Source: Sphingobium abikonense NBRC 16140 (lineage in GTDB: Bacteria > Pseudomonadota > Alphaproteobacteria > Sphingomonadales > Sphingomonadaceae). Taken from it: a DNA stretch of 64,000 nt. The notes under the pieces are model-generated. The model ran no database searches. It was not told the DNA's origin and was given only the letters and a program-made list of their open reading frames with translations. The DNA is taken from assembly GCF_001598335.1 (NCBI RefSeq), contig NZ_BCYT01000011.1, positions 26,019 through 90,018 of the forward strand, given 5' to 3'. The position numbers and the translations under genes are program-made. The stretch's first letter is position 1; each line of letters begins with the position of its first letter. Shown here piece after piece: positions 8,994-18,259 of the stretch.

Positions 8994-9758
8994 TCACTTT
9001 TGGCGATTATCTGATCCGTCGATCCTCCGTCCCGTTAGCAGGCCTTTGGCGCCCTTGCCTTCGAACTTGAACTCGAAGTCTCTCCAGGTTTTCCTCCAGC
9101 GTCGCGCCACGTATCTTTCTCCTGGTCTTGCTGCATCATCGAGCATGATAAGGCCTCCCGGTGCGATACGTTCGAAAAGGCGTTCCGCCATTCCTCGGGT
9201 AAAGGGATGTATTGACCAAGGCGGTCCATCTATGACAAGCAGATCAATTGTCTTTGGAAGGTGATGCAAGACATACCATAATCCAGGCCAGGCCTTGTCC
9301 CGAAAGTTCAGCGGAGCATGGCTGAAACTTGCCGACAGGTGGTGCTCAGCGAGCCAAATGCCCATCTGCTCAACGAACGGTTCATACTGATCGTAGCTGT
9401 ATAAATGCCCGCCACCGTGAAGCGACAATGCTTTGGCGATAACCAGCGAAGTTACTCCGGAACCTAATTCCACAACATTTTTCGGTTGTCGGACTTCAAT
9501 CTCATCAACAATCCTGTGAAGAAGGTAAGTGTCTGCTTTCCAGCTGCCAAGATGAGGCAAGGCGTCCTGTTCAAGGTTTATACGCTCAAGAACAGCATTT
9601 TTTTCAGCTTTGTTTCCCCCATAAAGGCTTTTCAACAGCCAAGGCCATTGGATGAGCGCAAAGAATAGCTGGAACAGGGTTTCGCCCTTTGTGCGCGCGG
9701 TGCCTGTTTCCTGCGGCATCTTTTTGGCCAGCATGCCGGTCAGATTTTTGGTCGTCAA
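8994..9758 (-). CDS. Class I SAM-dependent methyltransferase-like protein
   Basis: This 254-residue protein carries a Rossmann methyltransferase signature: motif I is VVELGSGVTSLVIAKAL (about 94-110), a conserved acidic strand end is in YSYDQYEPF, and the motif IV-like stretch is TIDLLVIDGPPW (about 166-177). The DGPP arrangement resembles methyltransferases related to FkbM or cephalosporin hydroxylase types. The substrate cannot be named. It is a single gene between an IS remnant and the hydrolase gene. Confidence 0.65.
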   Translation of the reverse strand: MTTKNLTGMLAKKMPQETGTARTKGETLFQLFFALIQWPWLLKSLYGGNKAEKNAVLERINLEQDALPHLGSWKADTYLLHRIVDEIEVRQPKNVVELGSGVTSLVIAKALSLHGGGHLYSYDQYEPFVEQMGIWLAEHHLSASFSHAPLNFRDKAWPGLWYVLHHLPKTIDLLVIDGPPWSIHPFTRGMAERLFERIAPGGLIMLDDAARPGERYVARRWRKTWRDFEFKFEGKGAKGLLTGRRIDGSDNRQK

Positions 9759-9918
9759 CTTTCGTCACCTTCGTTATGGATAGCAGTCCAGTGAGCGAGG
9801 CAGCAGCCAGTTACCGAGTGTCATCTTAGGCAAACCCACCAATGTATGGCGCTCTGCACAGCAAGTCGTCCGACCCTCGATGATCTGGAGCAAAATCTCT
9901 TCTCCCATGCTCGTCCCT

Positions 9919-10791
9919 CTAGGAGGTCGACTGGCGCCCTAAAAAGCCGAGAATTGCGGCAGAAAAGGCGTCGTTTGCATCGCCTGCGACCATATGCGTG
10001 GCATCGATTATGTCGGTATATTCAGCATGCGGCGCCAATTCGCGTAGATGTTCGACAGCGCCTTTCGAGACAAGATCACTAGATCCGCCCCTGATCAGAT
10101 GAAGCGGTAGCGTCAAATTAGCGGCAGCCTTGTATAATATATTGACTTGCTGCTCCTGATGCGCGGTATCGCTGCAATGTGCAGCCACCATATTGCTAAT
10201 AAATGCTGGATCCCAGTGCCAGTAATAGCGGCCATCCTCTTTATGCCGGAGATAGTGCCGCAGGCCATCACCCGCTCTGCGCTTGCGACGATGAGGCATG
10301 TAGCGCGCAATGACTTGTGCAGCTTCTTCCGGAGACGAAAAGCCAGTCTCGACATGTTCTTGCATGAAGCTGACCACCCGCATCACGCCGCCCGGATCGA
10401 TACGCGGGGCTATATCTACAAGAGTGAGCGACGCGAAGCTGCCTGGGGCGAGGTCTCCTTCGGCTATCATTCCGGCAAGGCCGCCAAGGGAGGCGCCTAC
10501 CAGAGCCGGTTTGCGATCCATTCTTGATGCTACCGCGACGAGATCGGCCGCAAAGTCGCGCACGTCATAGGCACCTGCGCTCGACCAGTCGCTGTCGCCA
10601 TGCCCACGCATGTCGATAGCGATAGCGCGAAACCCCGCCTCGACCAGATCTTGCATTACCCGCTTCCAGGCGCGGCGAGTCTGACCCGCCCCGTGGGCAA
10701 GCAAGACGGGCATCGCCCCGCACTCGCCCTTCACTTCAACAGCCAGGCTGATACCAGCGGCTCCATCGATTGTGCGATTCTTCCCGGTCAT
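9919..10791 (-). CDS. Alpha/beta-fold hydrolase
   Basis: This 290-residue protein has the alpha/beta hydrolase core. It shows an oxyanion HGAGQTRRAW motif near residue 33, DMRGHGDS near 60, nucleophile Ser101 in GASLGG, and a C-terminal catalytic His in DATHMVAGD. Residues DLVSKGAVEHL probably supply the acid. It would be a cytoplasmic esterase, epoxide hydrolase-like or haloperoxidase-like enzyme, with unknown substrate. It lies downstream of the MlaD-like and ABC1-kinase genes on the same strand, so it may belong to that lipid-related operon. Confidence 0.8.
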   Translation of the reverse strand: MTGKNRTIDGAAGISLAVEVKGECGAMPVLLAHGAGQTRRAWKRVMQDLVEAGFRAIAIDMRGHGDSDWSSAGAYDVRDFAADLVAVASRMDRKPALVGASLGGLAGMIAEGDLAPGSFASLTLVDIAPRIDPGGVMRVVSFMQEHVETGFSSPEEAAQVIARYMPHRRKRRAGDGLRHYLRHKEDGRYYWHWDPAFISNMVAAHCSDTAHQEQQVNILYKAAANLTLPLHLIRGGSSDLVSKGAVEHLRELAPHAEYTDIIDATHMVAGDANDAFSAAILGFLGRQSTS

Positions 10792-11006
10792 CCACCAGTC
10801 TCGGTCTTGCAGGCCCGATTGAAGATAAACCCCTTAGTCCATTTTTGGCGTTGCCTTTGCGCCACTTCAGGACGTTGCATCCACACACGCGCGAAGAATT
10901 GAGAGGGTCGTTCTATCGTCCTGACTTCGTGCTTCACAGAAGCTGATTGCGCGCCTGTGCATGAAGACGAGGGTTGGTCCGTTCCTGAGCGGTCGATCGC
11001 GATCAT
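10788..11006 (-). CDS. Possible small protein of unknown function
   Basis: A 72-residue frame fills the gap between the MlaD-like gene, whose stop it directly abuts, and the hydrolase, which it overlaps by ATGA. That spacing suits an operon member, but the protein has no domain I recognise, no signal or membrane segment, and no clear ribosome-binding site. It may be an untranslated spacer. It is listed because the junctions are operon-like. Confidence 0.25.
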   Translation of the reverse strand: MIAIDRSGTDQPSSSCTGAQSASVKHEVRTIERPSQFFARVWMQRPEVAQRQRQKWTKGFIFNRACKTETGG

Positions 11007-11948
11007 CTATTTCCGTTCCTCAGTCGTGGGCCGGTAGTCAGGTAGTTTGGGAGATCCCAAGCCTTCCCGGTCAATCTTCTTGGCCGCATCGCCCACGCGT
11101 CGAACTGGTTCGCGAACGGAGCGGGCGGTTTCGGCGATTTGTTGCGCATCCCCTTCCAATTGCCTGATCCGGGGCCGTGCGTGTGCAATGGATAGGCCCA
11201 GAGACCGGGCCTTGCCTTCGGCATCATGCAAGGGCCGGCCGAGGCTGTCGCGAAGACCGCCCCGCGATGCCTCGAGCCTCAGGCGAAGCCTCTCCGCGTC
11301 GTCTCCCGCCCGAGCCATCACATTCCCTAGAGAATGGATCCTGTCTTCCTGCAGGACCTCCGCCGCGATTTGACTGGCATCGCTTTTCCAGTCCCGCGAG
11401 CGCAGCGCGAGTTGGCCAAGACGTTCCTCGATTGATCGCTGACCGGCAGGGTCCAGCTTCTTTGAGATGCTCTCGGCACCTGACGATATCTTGGCGATCA
11501 TCTCGCCTGGATTGAGATCACCGCTCAGGAGACCGCCGGTCTTCACTGGCACAAGCGGGAATGGCTGTCCCGCTTGAACTGTAAGTGCCGGTTCACGCTT
11601 GTTGCTTCCCGCCAGGCTTATTTCTGCCGATCCATCGAAGAATGATTTATCGATCGACGCTGTCACGCCGCGATGGAGTAAGATGTCCTTGGTAAGGACG
11701 AACCGGACCATCACCGTACCCGGATTTGAAGGTTGGAGCCGGACCTGGGTTACTTTCCCGACGGGAACACCAAGAAGGTTGACGCCCGATCCGATTTGAA
11801 CGCCGTCGACCGATTGTTTAAACTGCACCTCATACGTGGCCCCGTCAGCCTCACGCGACTGGATGAGCCACAGGGTGAACCCAATGACGGCGGCTATGAG
11901 CAGGCCGACAACAAGGCTCACCTTCAACCAGTTCGAACGCGTTTCCAT
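11007..11948 (-). CDS. MlaD/MCE-domain protein (orphan copy)
   Basis: This 313-residue protein has one N-terminal transmembrane helix (LKVSLVVGLLIAAVIGFTLW), then an MCE domain at about 37-118 (YEVQFKQSVDGVQIGSGVNLLGVPVGKV) and a long helical, coiled-coil-like tail. MCE proteins carry lipids across the periplasm with an MlaE/MlaF ABC transporter. The only such transporter here is the divergent one at 14342, which already has its own MlaD. This could be an alternative substrate-binding subunit. Its neighbours are an ABC1 kinase and a MarR regulator upstream. Confidence 0.8.
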   Translation of the reverse strand: METRSNWLKVSLVVGLLIAAVIGFTLWLIQSREADGATYEVQFKQSVDGVQIGSGVNLLGVPVGKVTQVRLQPSNPGTVMVRFVLTKDILLHRGVTASIDKSFFDGSAEISLAGSNKREPALTVQAGQPFPLVPVKTGGLLSGDLNPGEMIAKISSGAESISKKLDPAGQRSIEERLGQLALRSRDWKSDASQIAAEVLQEDRIHSLGNVMARAGDDAERLRLRLEASRGGLRDSLGRPLHDAEGKARSLGLSIAHARPRIRQLEGDAQQIAETARSVREPVRRVGDAAKKIDREGLGSPKLPDYRPTTEERK

Positions 11949-12018
11949 GCGACCTAGAAATCCTGGAGCCGGCAGCGCGACAAATAAGCTTTGACTTTTC
12001 GCGAGATTTGGAACGTGA

Positions 12019-13632
12019 TCATCGCCGCTTCACTCGTTCGCCAATTGCCAGGGCAATGGAAAGCACCGCCAGCAGCCCGGCGATCATCGGTTCCGAGGCG
12101 AAAAGGATTGCAGCACATATTCCCAATGCTGCGGGGTAGAGCTGGGGAGTGGCTCTGCTGTTGCGCTCATCGCCGCGCAATCGTTCAAGATCCCTGGGTG
12201 CGATACTGACGGTGATAGACCCGGTACGCGCAACTCTCTCGATCTGTCCCACCAGGCTCGGCGTTGACAAGGCGGCTCTTCCAAGCGCTGCAAATAGCTT
12301 GCCCGCTTCGCCACGCAATCGCGCAGGACTCGTTCGCTCGCGCATCAGTTCCTTTGCCAGCGGAGCCAGTTCTCGAGTGATGTCAAATGTCGGATCGATG
12401 CGCCGGACAAATCCCTCTGCTGTGAGCAGCGTCCGGAGCACCAGTGCCAGATCGGGCGGGAGCGCGAGATGAAAGTCGCGCAGTATCGCAAAGACCATCT
12501 TGAAAATGTCGGTAAGGTCAATTTGCTCCAGCAGAACATTGCTGAAACGGTTGATCAGTTCGTCCAGGGCCTCTTCCAGCCTGACACGGTCAACATCAGG
12601 GTCGCCCGCCCAAAGCAGCAGAATATCGACGACCCCGCTTGTGTCCGCCGCCGCGATCGCCAGGCCAAGCCGTACCAATTCCTCCCGGCGTCTCGGCAGA
12701 AGCGTCCCCACCGCTCCGAAGTCGATAAGCGCCAGCGTTCCGTCCTCCAGGAAAAAGACGTTGCCGGGGTGGGGATCGGCGTGGAAATGACCATTGATGA
12801 CGATCATGTGGAGGATCGCCTGCGCATAGGTGCTGGCGAGGCTCGTGAGATCAAGGTCGCCCTGCCGTGCCGCCTCCAGATCGCTTGCCGCGAGGCCTCG
12901 AAACCGCTCCTGTATGTTGACACGCCTGCCGGACAACTCCCAGTCGAAGCGAGCCGTTCGCACGCCGAAAGCTTTGAGATACTCTCCGATCGTATCGCTG
13001 GCGCGAGCTTCCGCGCCGAGGTCCATTTCCCGATCGATACTTTCAGCGAAGTGGCGCAGCAGTTCGTCCGGCTTGAGTCGCGCGATCTCGGGGATGCGGC
13101 GCTCTGCGATCCGGGCGACGCGGCGCAGCAGCCGAAGGTCGGCGTCGACAATCCGCTCGATCCCGGGACGACGGACCTTGACGATAACGTCCCGGCCGTC
13201 GAGCAGCGTTGCTGCATGGACCTGAGCGATCGAGCCGGCCGCAATCGCTTCGTCTTCAAACGAGGCGAAATAGCTTTCCACAGTTCCGCCGATCGCCTCT
13301 TCGATAAGTGGTCGCACGGTGGCGAACGGCAGCGGCGGAACCCGGTCCTGAAGTTTCGAAAGCGCATCGATCCAATCGGGCTCCAACAGATCACTTCGCA
13401 TTGCAAGAATCTGCCCGAACTTGACCGCCGCAGGACCGATATCTTGCAGCAGCGCAACGACTGCTTCTGGTCGAGCGCTATCAAATGGTTCCTCACCACC
13501 CAGTCTGAGACCTAGCCGGGAGGCCATTCCCTTGAGGCCATGTCGCCCGAACAGAAGCAGGATTTGTGCGAACCGCTCCCGCTCCTTCAATGCGACCGCT
13601 TCAGGCCCGTCCATCAAATGAGGATCAGCCAT
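12019..13632 (-). CDS. ABC1/UbiB-family atypical kinase
   Basis: This 537-residue protein is of the AarF/UbiB/ABC1 family of protein-kinase-like ATPases linked to isoprenoid-quinone and lipid metabolism. The KxGQ motif is VKFGQILAMRSDLLEPDW, the alanine-rich loop is AAGSIAQVHAA, and the catalytic and metal motifs are FHADPHPGN and IDFGAVG. Two hydrophobic helices close the C-terminus (ALGICAAILFASEP, LAVLSIALAI), anchoring it in the membrane. It overlaps the upstream marR gene by eight bases, so the two are one transcription unit. Coupling to lipid transport is inferred from position. Confidence 0.88.
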   Translation of the reverse strand: MADPHLMDGPEAVALKERERFAQILLLFGRHGLKGMASRLGLRLGGEEPFDSARPEAVVALLQDIGPAAVKFGQILAMRSDLLEPDWIDALSKLQDRVPPLPFATVRPLIEEAIGGTVESYFASFEDEAIAAGSIAQVHAATLLDGRDVIVKVRRPGIERIVDADLRLLRRVARIAERRIPEIARLKPDELLRHFAESIDREMDLGAEARASDTIGEYLKAFGVRTARFDWELSGRRVNIQERFRGLAASDLEAARQGDLDLTSLASTYAQAILHMIVINGHFHADPHPGNVFFLEDGTLALIDFGAVGTLLPRRREELVRLGLAIAAADTSGVVDILLLWAGDPDVDRVRLEEALDELINRFSNVLLEQIDLTDIFKMVFAILRDFHLALPPDLALVLRTLLTAEGFVRRIDPTFDITRELAPLAKELMRERTSPARLRGEAGKLFAALGRAALSTPSLVGQIERVARTGSITVSIAPRDLERLRGDERNSRATPQLYPAALGICAAILFASEPMIAGLLAVLSIALAIGERVKRR

Positions 13633-14119
13633 CGTTATGTGCCTTGAGCGTGGGGACCCGACCTTGGCGGAAGCCAGCTTGCGTTTCGAGTTGATCCACG
13701 ACCTTGTCGAGGTGAAGGATCGCCCTATCCAATGCTTCCAGTTCTTCCGCGGTCAAGCTGCCGAAGGTCTTTGCCACAATGCCATCGTAGAGTGGCAGGG
13801 CCTGCTCCAGCATCGCCCTGCCTGCGTCCGTGATTTCCACGAGCTTTACACGGCGGTCCTCTTCAACGGGCGAGCGTGTGACCAGACCATTCTGCTCCAA
13901 CCAGTCAATCGCCTGGGTTACCGTGCGCGGGGCCTGATCGAAGAAGCTTGCAATATCGGTTGAGCGGCTGGGTTGCTCGGCGAGATATACTAGCAGCTTA
14001 AGACGGGCCATCGATGCACCTTGGGACGCAAGGTGCGCGTCGATCAGCCGCCGCATTCTGTACCAGGTCCAGCCAAAGGCCGTCGCGAGCGCGCGCAAAT
14101 GAACTTCCTGAGGTTCCAT
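13625..14119 (-). CDS. MarR-family transcriptional regulator
   Basis: This 164-residue winged-helix repressor has its recognition region at about 52-97 (STDIASFFDQAPRTVTQAIDWLEQNGLVTR, then DRRVKLVEIT, the beta wing). It is the first gene of a minus-strand unit with the ABC1 kinase and is divergent from the mlaE gene across 222 bases. It is therefore the natural candidate to control both the Mla transporter and its own operon. MarR proteins often respond to phenolics or lipophilic compounds. The ligand here is unknown. Confidence 0.85.
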   Translation of the reverse strand: MEPQEVHLRALATAFGWTWYRMRRLIDAHLASQGASMARLKLLVYLAEQPSRSTDIASFFDQAPRTVTQAIDWLEQNGLVTRSPVEEDRRVKLVEITDAGRAMLEQALPLYDGIVAKTFGSLTAEELEALDRAILHLDKVVDQLETQAGFRQGRVPTLKAHNDG

Positions 14120-14341
14120 ATGTTATGTCCTTGCTCAATCTTTGATGGCATGGCAAGAGGAGAGGATAAAGTTATGACTGCGACGAAGCTGACCGCTCTT
14201 GGCCTTTGGCGCGCCATTGCTCGATCGTCATCGTGAGACCCCAATGCTTGACCATGGCGTAGTTCAAGATATGCGCTGCGTGGCGTTGATGCCAGCAGCA
14301 GCCGAAATCGTCCGCTGTTCAATTCCCATGCTGCCAGTGCG

Positions 14342-15451
14342 ATGATCGCGGCAGATTGGCATATTGACGAGGGTGGCGGCCAGACTCTGCATGTGAGCGG
14401 TGACTGGACTTCGCTTGCTTTGGGCGATGCGGAAGGGCGCCTGGATGCCCAGGCGGCCAGGAGTCTAGACGTGCAGCGTCTCGATCTTTCTGCTCTAGGG
14501 CGGATCGACACTGCTGGTGCCCTCCTACTTTTGCGGTCCATGGCTCCAGGCGCCGAAATTGACTTTGGCGAAAGAGAGGATTTGCAAAGGCTGATAGACC
14601 TTGTTCGACCTGCCCTTGAACAAGAGTCGTCCGGTAAGGCTGGCGTCACTGGTGTTCTAGGATTTTTCGAGCGCTTCGGCCGTCAGGTAATCGGGACCGC
14701 CGGTGACGCCTACCAGATGCTGGTGTTCACTGGACAGCTTATTATCGCGCTCGGCCGTACGCTTGGCAATCCTCGCCGATTGCGCATGACGCCGCTTGTC
14801 GCTTTCATGCAGGACGCGGGCATTAATGGGCTTCCGATAGTTTTTATCATGACCTTCTTCATCGGCGCGGTCATTGCGCTTGTTGGCACCAACCTTTTGA
14901 CAACGCTTGGCGTTGAGGTGTTCACGATCCAGTTGGTGGGCGTGGCCATCCTGCGCGAGTTCGGCGTAGTGATCACCGCCATCCTTCTGTCTGGACGTTC
15001 CGCATCTTCCTTTGCCGCTCAGATCGGTTCGATGCGGATGAACCAGGAAACCGATGCGATGCAGGTTATGGGTGTGGACCGTTTCGATGCGCTGGTAATC
15101 CCGCGCATATTAGCCGCGCTTCTCATGATGCCTCTCATGACCTTCTGCGCGGATATCGGCGGTCTTGCTGGCGGACTGTTGGTCAGTTGGGTGACGATTG
15201 ATATCAGCCCGGTCTTTTTCATCCAGCGTACGCTCGAAACGGTAGACATTAAGCATTTCTGGATAGGCATGTGCAAAGCGCCGTTTCTGGCTCTGATCAT
15301 CGCTGCTGCGGGCTGTCGGCATGGCCTTATGGTCGGCGGCGATGTCCAAAGCCTTGGTCAAAATGTGACATCCGCGGTCGTCCAGTCAATCTTCATGGTC
15401 ATTATGTTCGATGCGATTTTCGCGGTGATCTTCATGGCGCTCGATCTGTGA
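14342..15451 (+). CDS. mlaE: MlaE-family lipid ABC transporter permease with N-terminal STAS domain
   Basis: This 369-residue inner-membrane permease belongs to a phospholipid or organic-solvent-resistance transporter. The first 100 residues form a STAS-like domain (LDLSALGRIDTAGALLLL). The MlaE core follows, with GRTLGNPRRLRMTPLVAFMQDAGI and several transmembrane helices ending in FMVIMFDAIFAVIFMALDL. In most bacteria MlaB is a separate STAS subunit. Here it is fused to the permease, as in many Alphaproteobacteria. The stop overlaps the ATPase start as GTGA. Confidence 0.9.
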   Translation: MIAADWHIDEGGGQTLHVSGDWTSLALGDAEGRLDAQAARSLDVQRLDLSALGRIDTAGALLLLRSMAPGAEIDFGEREDLQRLIDLVRPALEQESSGKAGVTGVLGFFERFGRQVIGTAGDAYQMLVFTGQLIIALGRTLGNPRRLRMTPLVAFMQDAGINGLPIVFIMTFFIGAVIALVGTNLLTTLGVEVFTIQLVGVAILREFGVVITAILLSGRSASSFAAQIGSMRMNQETDAMQVMGVDRFDALVIPRILAALLMMPLMTFCADIGGLAGGLLVSWVTIDISPVFFIQRTLETVDIKHFWIGMCKAPFLALIIAAAGCRHGLMVGGDVQSLGQNVTSAVVQSIFMVIMFDAIFAVIFMALDL

Positions 15452-16236
15452 GCGCGCCTCTGGAAACCGATGCCGAAGACGTGCCCATTCGCGTCAAAGG
15501 CCTGCGCACGGCTTTTGGCGACAAGGTCATCCATGAGGATCTCGGCCTTGAGGTCAAGCGCGGTGAGATATTGGGTGTGGTTGGCGGATCGGGTTCCGGT
15601 AAGTCGGTGCTGCTCAACACTATCCTGGGCCTCAAGCAGCCCGATGGCGGATCCGTCGAGATATTCGGGCAGGACATCCGCGATCCGCAAGCGCACAGTG
15701 AAGTCGAGCGTCGGATTGGGGTGATGTTCCAGCAAGGCGCATTATTCTCCTTTCTCACCGTACAGGAAAATGTCGAGGCGCCACTTCTAGAACATACGAA
15801 ACTCACACATGAGTATGTGCACGATCTTGCAAGGCTGAAGATCAAGCTTGCTGGTTTGCCGGAAGATGCAGGCTGCTTGAAGCCTGCCGAGCTATCTGGC
15901 GGAATGCGCAAGCGCGCGGGGGTAGCCCGCGCAATCGCGCTGGATCCGGATATCCTCTTTCTCGACGAGCCGACTGCCGGCCTCGATCCAATTGCTGCAG
16001 CCGAATTCGATGATCTTATCAGAACATTGCGGGATGCTCTTGGCTTCACCGTGTTCATAATCACCCACGACCTCGATACTCTGTACGCGATTTGCGACCG
16101 CGTTGCGGTTGTCGCTGACAAGAAAATCGCCGCTGTTGCAACGATCAAAGAACTTGAACGGTCAGATCACCCGTGGATCCGGAGCTATCTTCTGGGACCG
16201 CGAGGCCGTGCCGCCAAAAAAGAGAAAGAAAGCTGA
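15448..16236 (+). CDS. mlaF: MlaF-like ABC transporter ATPase
   Basis: This 262-residue nucleotide-binding subunit drives the Mla-type transporter. A GTG start at 15448, overlapping the mlaE stop, is preferred over the upstream frame because it starts just before the ABC fold and fits the operon. The Walker A is GGSGSGKS, the Q-loop lies in VMFQQGALFSFLTVQENV, the signature is ELSGGMRKRAGVARA, and the Walker B is ILFLDEPTAGLDP with switch His in IITHD. The C-terminal basic tail (GRAAKKEKES) is short. It overlaps mlaD (TGATG). Confidence 0.92.
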   Translation: MSAPLETDAEDVPIRVKGLRTAFGDKVIHEDLGLEVKRGEILGVVGGSGSGKSVLLNTILGLKQPDGGSVEIFGQDIRDPQAHSEVERRIGVMFQQGALFSFLTVQENVEAPLLEHTKLTHEYVHDLARLKIKLAGLPEDAGCLKPAELSGGMRKRAGVARAIALDPDILFLDEPTAGLDPIAAAEFDDLIRTLRDALGFTVFIITHDLDTLYAICDRVAVVADKKIAAVATIKELERSDHPWIRSYLLGPRGRAAKKEKES

Positions 16237-17165
16237 TGGAACGCCATGCCAACTATGCTCTGGTAGGCGCCGCCTCCATCGCGTTGCTTATCGCCACGCT
16301 TGTTTTTGTTGTCTGGCTCGGCGGTTCGGCCAAAGGAAGTGATTCTTACCAGATCGTGTTTCATGGGCCGGTCAGAGGCTTAAGCGTTGGAGGCGAAGTG
16401 CAGTTCAACGGCATCAAGGTCGGGGAAATCGGCGGAATCCGCCTCGACCAACGCGACCCCAACCGTGTTATCACGGATATCGAACTGACGCGCGGGACAC
16501 CGGTCCGCGAAGATTCGGTCGCATCCTCTGAAAGTCAGGGCATCTCAGGGGTCAGCATCGTTCAAATCAGCGCTGGCACGCCGAGCAAGCCCCTTCTCAA
16601 GACCAATGATCACGGTAAGCGACCTGTCATCCCCAGCAAGCCCAACGCTATGTCTTCGTTGCTGCAAGGCGGCGGACAGGTGGTGGCAAGCGCGACCGAG
16701 GCACTGAGCCGTGTGAACAAGGTCCTGTCTGACCGTAATATCGCCAACATCGGCGGCGCCATTCGCGATGTCCGAATGACTACGGCGGAACTGGCGGCCA
16801 ATCGGACCATGTTCGCCCATGCCGGTTCTGCGCTCGCCAAACTGGATCGGGCGGCTGACGATATTCAGGGCGCGGCCTCGTCCGTTCGGCAGATTGCCGA
16901 TGGCGATGGCAAGCGCGCCTTCGCCGACATCTCCCAAGCGGCAAACGAGCTCAAATCGGCAGTTCATGAGGCTCGCGGCGTGATCGCCAAACTCGACACG
17001 CAAAGCGCCGATATCGGCACGACCACGATCCCTAATATCAATGCGACTATGCTGACATTGCAAGAAACAGCTGAATCGCTGGACGGGCTAATTCGCGGGA
17101 TCCGACAAAGTCCCCGCGAAGCTCTGGCCAAAAGCCGGGGTACTGAACTGGAGTTGCCTAAGTGA
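16236..17165 (+). CDS. mlaD: MlaD-like MCE-domain lipid-binding subunit
   Basis: This 309-residue protein is the periplasm-facing MCE subunit of the transporter. The ATG at 16236 overlaps the mlaF stop and puts the membrane anchor (YALVGAASIALLIATLVFVVWLGG) at the N-terminus. The MCE domain follows (YQIVFHGPVRGLSVGGEVQFNGIKVGEI), then a helical tail that probably builds a hexameric channel. It is followed by the lipoprotein gene with a GTGA junction. Its tail is heptad-rich, as in orphan MlaD at 11007. Confidence 0.9.
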   Translation: MERHANYALVGAASIALLIATLVFVVWLGGSAKGSDSYQIVFHGPVRGLSVGGEVQFNGIKVGEIGGIRLDQRDPNRVITDIELTRGTPVREDSVASSESQGISGVSIVQISAGTPSKPLLKTNDHGKRPVIPSKPNAMSSLLQGGGQVVASATEALSRVNKVLSDRNIANIGGAIRDVRMTTAELAANRTMFAHAGSALAKLDRAADDIQGAASSVRQIADGDGKRAFADISQAANELKSAVHEARGVIAKLDTQSADIGTTTIPNINATMLTLQETAESLDGLIRGIRQSPREALAKSRGTELELPK

Positions 17166-17860
17166 CATTATCAACCAGGAATCGGACTTTTGCACTTCTG
17201 TCGAGCGCCTTGCTGCTGGCTAGCTGTGGAAACCTGCTAGGCGGCGGCGAGCGCGCTGACCTTTTCAGGTTTGGCGTGGTTGACCCCACGCCCGTCACCG
17301 GGATGCAGGGTGCGCTCCCGACTCGCTCTGTATCTCTGCTTCGCCCCCGGTTCTCGCAGGAGGTGGAGGGCGATCGCATGCTCACCACGCGGGGGGAGCG
17401 TGCGCTCTACCTCAAGGGGGTTCGTTGGGTGGCGCCGGTCCCCGATCTTTTCACCCAGGCGCTGATGCGTCAATATGCGGCGCGGGCACCTGACGTGCGC
17501 CTGACGGGCGTGAGAAACGCCACCGGGGCATCGCATGCGCTGCAGATTGATATCGAGCGATTCGAAGCAAGGTATGCCCTAGATGGGGGTGAAAAAGCAC
17601 CGCCCACTGTCATTATCGAAGGCGATGCAACCCTGTTTGATCTTTCTGATCGTCGTCCCGTCGAGGCCAAGCGCTTCTTGGTGCAGGAGCCAGCTTCCGC
17701 AAATACCACAAGTGGGATAGTCGCCGCTTTCGATCGTGCAGTAGCTCGCTCAACCACAGAATTGACGGATTGGTCCGCGGATACAGCGCGGAAGCATTCC
17801 ACAGAGCGCGCGCTAGATACATCCAAGGATCGGATGGATCGCAAGCAGGAGATAAATTGA
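17162..17860 (+). CDS. ABC-type transport auxiliary lipoprotein (PqiC/YmbA-like)
   Basis: This 232-residue lipoprotein has a GTG start at 17162 overlapping the mlaD stop, and a lipobox near residue 22 (LLLASC). The mature domain (RFGVVDPTP, then TRGERALYLKGVRWVAPVPDLFTQAL) matches the DUF330/LptE-like auxiliary lipoproteins that accompany MCE transporters. It is presumably outer-membrane anchored and bridges the MlaD channel to the outer membrane. It is the last gene of the mlaE-mlaF-mlaD unit. Confidence 0.82.
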   Translation: MTLSTRNRTFALLSSALLLASCGNLLGGGERADLFRFGVVDPTPVTGMQGALPTRSVSLLRPRFSQEVEGDRMLTTRGERALYLKGVRWVAPVPDLFTQALMRQYAARAPDVRLTGVRNATGASHALQIDIERFEARYALDGGEKAPPTVIIEGDATLFDLSDRRPVEAKRFLVQEPASANTTSGIVAAFDRAVARSTTELTDWSADTARKHSTERALDTSKDRMDRKQEIN

Positions 17861-18259
17861 TCATGAGCCTGTCGCCGATCTCAGCAACTTTCGGGCGTAA
17901 TTGCATGTACAAAATCGCCATGCGCCGGATACCTTCGTAGGTATCTACGAGTTTTGTTTTTATTTGAAGGACCGACCCGATCGGAGCCAAATTAAGTAAG
18001 ATAGTGAATATCGGGTTCCAGGTCTTAATAAGCGATAGCATATCGACCATGTGATAAGTCAAATCTTGCAATTCCTAATATTTCTATCCGATTAGCCAAT
18101 GGAATCTGCTGCCGATTCAATTGCTATTGATTTGACAATTCAATTTATGCAATGCGGGTGATGGTGGAACGATTATCCAACAGCATCGTTACGACGTGGT
18201 CACGTTTAACGTGATGCGGCCACTTGACCGCTCGCAATCTATTCTACGGAGAAGGTACT
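17861..18259. other. AT-richer intergenic region after the mla operon
   Basis: No gene is supported. The base composition is lower in GC than the flanks. A short hairpin followed by a T-run (17928-17963) may end the mla transcript, and the last part should hold the promoter of the DUF4142 gene. A 152-residue minus-strand frame running through the lipoprotein gene into this region has no recognisable domain. Confidence 0.4.
17928..17963 (+). terminator. Possible intrinsic terminator of the mla operon
   Basis: A perfect 7-bp stem (GATACCT, loop TCGT, AGGTATC) is followed six bases later by TTTTGTTTTTAT. The stem is short and not GC-rich, so efficiency is doubtful, but it is 67 bases after the last mla gene. 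Confidence 0.45.

Noticed and set aside
12469..13515. A 348-codon plus-strand frame opposite the ABC1 kinase
   Set aside because: It is a shadow of the kinase gene, which has clear catalytic motifs on the minus strand.
17613..18071. A 152-codon minus-strand frame crossing the lipoprotein gene end
   Set aside because: It is antisense to coding sequence for half its length and has no known domain, despite a hydrophobic N-terminal stretch.
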